Shown one piece after another: positions 47,201 to 56,200 of a stretch of 64,000 nucleotides of DNA (within the stretch, counting starts at the first letter, position 1; each line of letters opens with the position of its first letter). The notes under the pieces are model-generated. The model searched no databases and was not told the origin of the DNA. It saw only the letters and a list, made by a program, of their open reading frames with translations. Position numbers and translations under genes: made by a program. Source of the stretch: Trichuris trichiura (taxonomy: Eukaryota > Nematoda > Enoplea > Trichinellida > Trichuridae); contig JBAJFE010000010.1 in the NCBI GenBank assembly GCA_037903355.1, forward strand, positions 124,001 through 188,000, given 5' to 3'.

Positions 47201-50200
47201 TAACTCGGCTCAGAAGGAAAGCTCGTGCAGTTGCACGCAGTTGTTGATTCTCATGCCACCATGCAGATGGTTACCACAACACCCACCTACATGAACATAA
47301 ATTTTAAAATTTAGAAATACATAGAAGTAGATCAGGCAGAAAATTTCTTGTACCTCCATATAGCCGGCGAGTCCGACCGATGATTCCTTGTTCAAGAGAC
47401 CGTTTCTTTCAAAAGACGAGCCATGTCGTTTCTTGTCCGTGTATGTATATGTAACAAAGGTTGGTTGCAATGTTTGAAGTACTTTGTTAAGTTAGCTGAG
47501 AAGTAGCCGCTCAATCCATGAGGCGTTAGTGAATGAGGGGCTTAAAGAATTTGACGTCGAATGGTTACTCCCTGTGTTCTGATCGTATATTTACATGCAT
47601 TGGCTTCTCAGACAAGTCATTGGCAGTCCATAGTTTGCTTTTGATGTCCTACTGGAAAATCTGAAATATCGACAAATTATTAAGTTGCGTTAGAAATGAG
47701 AAGTGCTCAGTTTAACTGACAGGATTTTGGACATGTCAGAGTGATGCTTGATTTGAATCACTGCGTAGATCAGCATTAATTAGTGAGATATTCCTAAGGA
47801 AGAGCTGACATCATTGCAAGTGAATCGCTGATACCTTTTGTGAACTGAATCCATAAAATGTAATGCCTCAGCTATTTATTGAATGCTAAGAAGGACTTCG
47901 CTCGGTTGCGGCGGATTTTTACTCCGCTGTTTTTTCCAAGGTTACAAAGTTACTGATACTGTTCGAAAGGGCGTTGTTGATGTCAGCTTATACAATGGAA
48001 CTGAAAAGCAGCTTATGATTGGCCAGTTGTCAACCCTTGCAGGTATTTTATTTTACGCTCTTACGACAGGTCGTTAAAAGATATTGTAGGTTGTGGTTCG
48101 TGGCTGACGATTGCTACATTGCTGAAGTTACCAGTTTCTGGGACTCACAGCGTTGTTGGTGCGACGGTGGGATTCTCTTTGGTTCTGCGAGGAACCGAAG
48201 GAATATCATGGACGCAGATAGGTGAAATAGGTAACCAACAGTTTAGAAGTTAATTGATGAAATGGTTGAAACAGCAGCGTAAAATTTAGTTGGCTCATGG
48301 TTCTTGTCTCCGCTTTTATCAGGTGCTGTATCCGTAACTCTGTACGTAATAGTTCACTATAGCATTCTTTCAACGGTAAGTGAACATTTCATATTTATCG
48401 CTAGGGTAAGATTTTTGTTCTGAAGAAAGATCCCTTGAAGTACGGTTTGCGTTCTTTGCCTGCCTGGTATTTCGCCGCAGTAACAATCAATCTTATGTCC
48501 GTCTTTCTTGACGGTTCTGAGCGTAAGATTGTGTTATTTTTTTTCATACTTACATGTTGATTTTTTAAGTTCTTCAAATGGACAAGATTCCTCTATGGGG
48601 AGGCATTCTTGCCAGCTGTGTTGGTGGAGCAATCACTGCCTTACTAGTCCATCTGCTAATCATTCCGAAAATGAAGCGGTCTTTTAGCTGTAACTCAAAT
48701 GCGATAAATGCGAGTTCGTTTTAAATATGCTACTTCAGGCAATGCTTCCACGGAACGCACTACTGGAAAAGATGATGCTACAGTTGTTAACATGACAAGC
48801 TTTACCACTACGTGCCCAGATATAAGTAGGTTACCTTCTAACCATGCAGTTGCTTTATTTCTTAAAAATAGATCGCCAGTACTGCGTCGGTAAAGACATC
48901 GTGCGAGCAGCTACCTACAACTGCTATGAAGAACGAGAAGAGAAGGCAATCAGTATAAATGGTATGTTTTAAGCAAAAAGCACTTATGCTTATTCATATT
49001 TTCCAATGGCTTAACAGAGTGTCTATTATAAGCGAAAATCAAAGCAGCAATTTCTAAGTTTCTGCTTTTATTCTTTTGCATAAGTTCTAAGCATTAAGTT
49101 ATTGAGTAAATTGCTGCAGAAAGCGTTCAATAGCTCGTGTTGTATTACTATCTGCACAGCGAGCGTTTAGCTCTTCTTTCTGCGGGAAGGACTAACATGC
49201 CGCAGTGTTTTCTACCTTACACTTCCTACCAGTCCAAAGCTCACATTTATTTCCACCCACTGTAAGGAAGACAACCAATTCTGGAGCTTATAGACTATGT
49301 TATAAATAGCAAGAACTTTTGCATGGTGCAGTCACCACTGTTTACTTGAACAGACGATTGTTTAGGAATTACTATCTTATATAATCCAACCGCAAGTGTA
49401 CATATTAATGATAAATAAAGCTGATTATGGCGATGCTAATGTGACAAATGGTTTATGAGTACCAGCCTCTGGTAGTGTTTAATGGCCGTTTGAGGAAACA
49501 GAATAAAGTCTCAGCAGCCTCCGTCAGGTTTTTCGTAGTTCGAATGCGAATGGCGAAGATACTCCATCTAACTGCGCGTTTATAGTTAATAATAAGTTAC
49601 GGGAGTTTCTGACTAAACGTTCGCATTTCGTTCTGGCAACATCGTAGGTCGAGTACGCAATCGGTGCGTATAATGGCGAATGCCTTTGCAGCCTAACCAA
49701 GATGAGGTCAAACGTTCATCCTGCAGTTTAGGGAAACCATCCAGCTGAAACCCAGTTTATACTGATAATACAGCATCTAATATCTTGTATTGAATACTGC
49801 TGTGAAACTGAAAAGCATCCTGTCATAAATTGCTACCATGAATGCAGACGTTACACGCAGCGTACGAAATACCTGCATTCTATAGAATGCGTTACGTTTT
49901 CAGGCAAAGTATGAAATGTCTATATTACTTTGAGATGCTGAATGCTTTGCCTATGCATTATACAGGATGTTAAATAGTATTTAGGCAAAGTGTGAACCGC
50001 ATCTGGGCGGTAGAGATCTTCAAGGTCTTGTCATCTTCGCCCTTCAAACCTACAGTGGTAACAGCTGGAGGCAGTGTTGTTTTTTGCTACGCTTTGGCTC
50101 CTGTACTATCCTTATATTCTGGCTTAGACTTTGGTTAGGGCAGAACACGATAACCGACTGGATTCTACTACTAGAGCATCCGGTTTGTTTCGCATCCTTG

Positions 50201-53200
50201 TCAGCTGTCTTCTTACACCCTAACCTAAGTCTAAGGTAAGATATAAGGAAAATATCGGTGGCAAAGTTGCGAAAAACAGCTAACCTTGTCTTGTGTCGCC
50301 ATTGTAGATTTGGAAGGGCTTAGTTGAAAAGCCTCGATTTAATATTTCGCTGGTTCATTATTAGATATTGTACAGAATATCTTGGAAATGTGTAAAACAT
50401 TAACCCCTTCTTACATTGCTTAAAGATTTTGGGCATTCTATGGAATGCCTGACTTCATACATTGCCTATAACATATACACACGTATACACCGACCTAAAA
50501 ATATATTCGACGCGCTGAGGGCGAGCAGTAATTATAGATTACGAGAATTCAGCAGCGACAATGTCATCAAATTCTTTTTCAGCTCAGTGATAGTTGGAAG
50601 AAGGCGCTGCAGGGAAGACGATTAGATTCTATCGGATTTCGACTGTCCACTGCTCTTAATTGCATTCTTTTGCAGCAAGCGGGAAAATTTGGGTCTGTCT
50701 ATCAGCTCTTAGATACATAACTCTTACCATTGGTAACCATTTCTTCTAAAGTTCGTATGCCACTGCTTATAGTAGTTCATAATGCCAACCGGCCAGTCTC
50801 TGTGCCGTAGGCTCTACAGTTACATCAGGCGTAATTTTTTCCTTGAGTGAATTTCTACACATCTTTCTCCTTCAAGTTTGATCGTATCTTCATTGGGACA
50901 GTCGTCAGCTTACAAAATCTTTGTAAGCCAAATCCATTGTGAATCAGGGATCGGCTCTAGTTTTCATAAATATTTCCCCACAAGAAAGTTTATGGTAGAT
51001 CATTATCGGTTTCACAGCAGCAAGCTAGAGCGAAGGTTGAACTTATTTTTTATGATTATTTACATGTTTTGAATGGGTAATATGGTTAAAGACAGCTTCC
51101 GTTTTTGAGGCTAGTTTCCTCTCAAAAATGGTTGAATGTGAACTGCTGTTGGTAAACATGGTTTTTCATCACCTCAAGGGTTTCCGTTTTCGTCGTCAGG
51201 CAAATTCATTCTTGTTGACAGCGTTAATTAGTTTGCCATTTTGATAAGGTAGCGTGTTTACTGCTTCTACCACACGGCAGCTTAGTATGCCTTATGATTT
51301 CTATAATCGGAAACCCTTCTGTTTCTTCAAACAGTCCTCTCAACAGTGAAACAAAATGGAATTTCGTTCTACTGAAGACAAGGCATGGCTAGCGTCGAAG
51401 CCTTCAGTTCGACTTTCTCTAAGTCAAAACAACATTTAGAAATACGTTGTACTGCATTGATTCTGATGGGGCAATAAAGAGGCGCTCCAAGGCTGAGGAC
51501 TGCGCTGGACTCTGGATGCTTAAACGTGGTCAGCTCATTATCAGTCTAAGCCAAAAGGCCAAACGAGCATTAAATAAAAGTACTGACGGTCGAACGAGGG
51601 CTTTGGGGTCTTTGATGTTGGGCTTCCACCGGAAGTTGAGGCGGCAACTTCAAAGGAGGTGGGGATTATTACGTCACGTGAACAATGGCTTACCTAAGCC
51701 AATTACCTGTGCACGGATACACGCGATGCGTATTAGTGAAGCAATGCTGCGCACCGGATAGTGCCCGTTAGGGTAACTGTTTCCAGGTGCGTACTGTAAC
51801 CTAGCCTAAGCCTGAACATGACGTGTGTTCGTTGCTGTTGTTGGGTTTTGCAGGTTTGAAACCGCGGCGCAAACGACAAAGAAGCGTAGCGCAAAGTAAC
51901 GTTAAATAGCGTTTACTGAACATGCGAGCAATGAGTAACGCATAAAGGGAAAAAGCGTACGCACAGGTAACAGAGGCGCTCACTCTGACGAAGGCGGCGC
52001 GATGATTTCGCTGGAGGCAAATCTGACGGGATCACTCGGGTGTACCTAATCAGACGGACGGCTTCAGAGAAAAAAAACGTAAACGCTCGACATACCGTTG
52101 ATTGTGGCAACGGCTGTGGCACTGGCTGCCTGTCTTGTCGGGGTGGGTGCAACCGGAGGATGACGTCGAGGATAGCGTCGAACGCATCAGCGGTCCCTAT
52201 ACGCTTCCTCCACACGAACTCAGAAAGGTGGAGCGGAAGCGCGCTTCTGTGCGTTCCACAACGAAGCCTGTTGCCCCGTTTTACCTGTGCCCACAGCGAT
52301 TTGACGGTCTGCGTGTGCGCACCTGTCACTCGGTCCACGAAGTTCCGGGAGTGGTTCACTCGCGAATGGTGGTAACCCTCGTGGCCGAGACGGTGGTAGG
52401 CACGCGATTCGTCCGTGACCACTGCAGACGCAGGCTCAACGTGCGACCGTATAATGGGCACCAGCGTTCTGGACGAGCGCTCTTCCACGGTTTCGGGATG
52501 GACTGCGCCAGTTCCCTGGCTTACAGCATCGAATACCCACTGCGCTAGGTACCTCCTCCCTTTATTGTACTTACTTCGCGAGAAGAGCGACTCGTCCAAT
52601 TCGATCGTCGTCCCTGGGCCTCCCAGTTGCACCAGTGCTGCGGCCAGCGCGTCGGCTGACAGTTGCCGCAAATACCTGCGCCAACGGACTGCGGTCTGGC
52701 TACAGATTCCTGAAAAATACATAATGCCTACAGCAACATAACAAGTTTCGCGGATAACTACCAAGCTGTTCCACACAGAACTTGATCGTAGCGTGCCCTT
52801 GACTCCAGTGGTAAATTATCTGGATCGCCTTTTTCAGCGGTAACCTATCGCGCGGCACTGTAAAGCACAGATTGCAACTTATAACGGGCAAAACGGCAAC
52901 TGCAATGCTGGTGCACTTACCGCCGAACCAGGTGCCCGTGCGTACGGAGAATTCCTTGCGGCAGCGGCAGGACCGTTTGCTGCTGCGCCAGGTCATGCCG
53001 CCACGGCCCAGACGCATCCCCTGGTCGCAAGAGGGGCATAGCCTCTCGCTGTGCAGCAGTCCCTTGCCGCGTGGAAGAGCACAGCCGCCTTCTCGTCTGG
53101 CACTGTCTCCTGCAGCCAGTCGATGCCCCTCCCTATATTGCGCATTCTTCTTGCCACCTTTACGGTGCTTTCACTTGTCGATGTGAAATTGTCGCTAGAT

Positions 53201-56200
53201 CCCGGGACAGACATAACGCAGAATGAGATTTGTTGTAACTTCGAACGCAGAGTACACCGTTTATTGGTCAGAACACAATAGACAGTTTTTGGTGATGTAC
53301 AGGATATGTACACGTACTGTAAAGTCAATGTATTTCCAACACTCCCCCTTAATGGATGTGTAACAATTGTCTTACGTGGACTTCAACCCAAGCTGGGTCA
53401 CACAGAGGCTATGCTTCGGCGAATGATGTCCTTTAGTTAAGATATCCGCCGGCATTTGCTCTGTGGGCAAATACATTGGGTTGACGAATCCCCTCGACAA
53501 AGTCTCACGTACAAAGTGATAGTTGATGTCAATATGCTTGGTCCTGGCATGGAATACTGAATTCCGAGCAAGCATTTGAGCACCAAAATTGTCATTGTAC
53601 ACATCGATTGCTTCAACAATTGACTTATCAATTTCTCGAAGAAAGGTCCTTATCCATAAGGCCTCTCTAACAGTCTCAGCTAAACTCATGTATTCAGCTT
53701 CAGTGCTGCTTAACGCCACTGTACGCTGTTTTCTAGCTTCCCAACTGACTGCGGCGTTGCCGTACTTGAAAAGGAATCCTGTATACGACCTTCTGTCAAC
53801 AGGACAACCGCCCCAATCTGCATCAGCATAACCCATTGGTGGCTCTCCTGATCGTCGGTATACGAGTCCAAGATTTGAAGTGCCTTTGAGATGTTGTAGT
53901 ACTCTCTTAGCAGCCTTCCAGTGTTCTTCAGTGTAGCTAGTGTTGAATTGGCTAAGTGAACTGACAGCGTATGCAATGTCAGGTCTCGTAGCTTCCGCTA
54001 AGTACATCAGACTTCCAATTAACACCTGGTAAGGAAACCTGAGCATTTCTTCCTTGCTAACCGTAAGTGGCTTAGTCAGCTTCAAGCTGGGTGCTAGAGG
54101 AGTTATGGCTGGCTTGCAGTTCTCCATTCCAAAACGCTTCAGAAGATTCAGCACATACACGCTTTGGGACATCGAGATTGTTCCTTTTCTTTCATCTTGT
54201 TTGAACTGGATTCCAAAACAATAGCTGATGGGCCCCAGATCACGGACCTTAAATGTCTTCGCCAGTTCAGTCTTAACGTCCTTTATCCACTTGACGTCGT
54301 TCGACAGCACAAAAGTGTCGTCGACATAAATTGCAACGAGCTTCAAAGCTCCATTTGTCTCTGGTACTGAATAGACACATGGGTCTGACTCTAAAGGCTT
54401 CATTCCTAAATAACGCAACTTCTCGTCTAACTTCTTGTACCATTGACGACTAGCTTGTTTAAGACCATAAATTGCTTTGCTCAACTTGCAAACAGGGTAC
54501 TTCAGTTTCCGCAATTGCTGCAACCATTTACGGGCCGTGTTTAGAATTTGACTGGACAGCACCTTTTCTTGTAAAATTTCCTCCAACATCTTTTCAAGCA
54601 AATCAGGTAGTTGCATGAAAATTTTTTCTTCCAAGTCACCGTTTAGAAAGGCAGTAGCAATATCAAGTTGATGGATTGTTAAACCTTTCTCAACAGCTAA
54701 AGCCATCAGTGTACGAATTGAATTGAGACGTACAACAGGAGCAAAAGTCTCCTTGAAATCGGTGCTATGTTGTTGGGTGTAACCTTTGGCAACCAGCCTA
54801 GCTTTACGACGTTCTAAACTCCCGTCTGCCTTAAATTTGTTGCACAGAACTAATCGGCTTCCAACGATTTGCCGATCTAAAGGTCTTTCCATGATAGTTA
54901 TTTTCGACAAGGGATAGAATTTCCGCTTTAATCGCATCATACCATTCTCTAGCATCAGGACTTTCCATTGCCTCTGCTAATGAAATTTCAGCAATGGCAG
55001 CAGCTTCGACGCTCCGTTCGACAGTTTCATTTTTCTCCATGCTTTCAACTGACTCTTCTTTTGTGTCATCACTTGGACATTCAGCTGAAGTCTCTCGAAA
55101 ATGATACTGCTTGCGCGGTCTCCCCCTTTTTCCTGTACGGATTAACCTGGGACGTCCGCGCCATCGAACTTGCGCATCTCGTCGAGCTTCTTCGTCAGGT
55201 ACTGTCACTGGTTCGGCAGACAGACCCACGCTCATTTGTCCATTCCTAGTCACTGGTATGTCGATATCGTTTCGTACCTTATCCTCGTCCTGAGGGTCAT
55301 CATGATGGGTACCATTTGTGAACTTTTCTGCTGTAAGGAATTCTGCAACAGTTTCGGTTTCTCCAAAGTTGTCAACACACTTCAAATCTCTAGTAACGCT
55401 TACGTGACGTTCTCCATCCAAACAACTCGAAAACCTTTGGAAACTTCAGAGTATCCAACAAAAGTGCATAGTATCCCTCTGGGATCAAACTTTCCTTTTT
55501 CAGGCTTTTTATTCAATGCGAAGCCCTTGATCCTAAATGTCCGGAAATAACTTATATGAGGTTTTCTTCCAAACCACAGTTCAAATGGTGACTTGCCATT
55601 TAGGCTCCGAGAAGGACACTTATTTCTTATGTGGTTGGCTGTGCTAATAGCTTCTGCCCAGAATGATATTGGAACTTTTGAACGTATCATCATCTATCGA
55701 GCCATCTCTACCAATGTTCTGTTCTTGCGCTCAGCGATTCCATTTTGCTGAGGAGTCCTAGGCACAGACAGCCTATGTGTGATGCCATTTTCTGCAAGGT
55801 ACTGTTTCAATTGAGTGTTGCAGTACTCTCCGCCGTTGTCAGTTTGAAGGCTTAGCAGTTTGCAGCCACTGCGCCTTTCCAAAAGTGCTTTAACTTCACG
55901 GAAGGCATTAAACAAATCACATTTCTTTCGTGAAAGTCGCACTTCACACCAGAGCGTATGATCGCCGATGAATGTAGCAAAGTATAACAATCCAACTAAT
56001 GATCGCGTGTTCATAGGTCCACAGACATCAGAGTATAAAATTTCAAGTGGCTTTTTAGTTCGAGCGGTCTGCTCCCTAGGAAACCGTGTTTGCGTCATCT
56101 TTCCAGCAATACAAACGGCACAGGCTCCTAGCCTTTCATTGCTCGGAATTTTTATTCCGATGGAGCGTAGCGCTTCCTTAAGTGCTGACTCATGCAAGTG

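Noticed and set aside
52040..52741. Plus-strand open frames over the Merlin transposase
   Set aside because: Antisense shadows of the ISXO2 coding region.
51913..52776. Bacterial contamination suggested by the ISXO2/IS1595 domain
   Set aside because: The domain is in a eukaryotic Merlin element with terminal repeats, nested in a PiT intron and carrying a Copia insertion.
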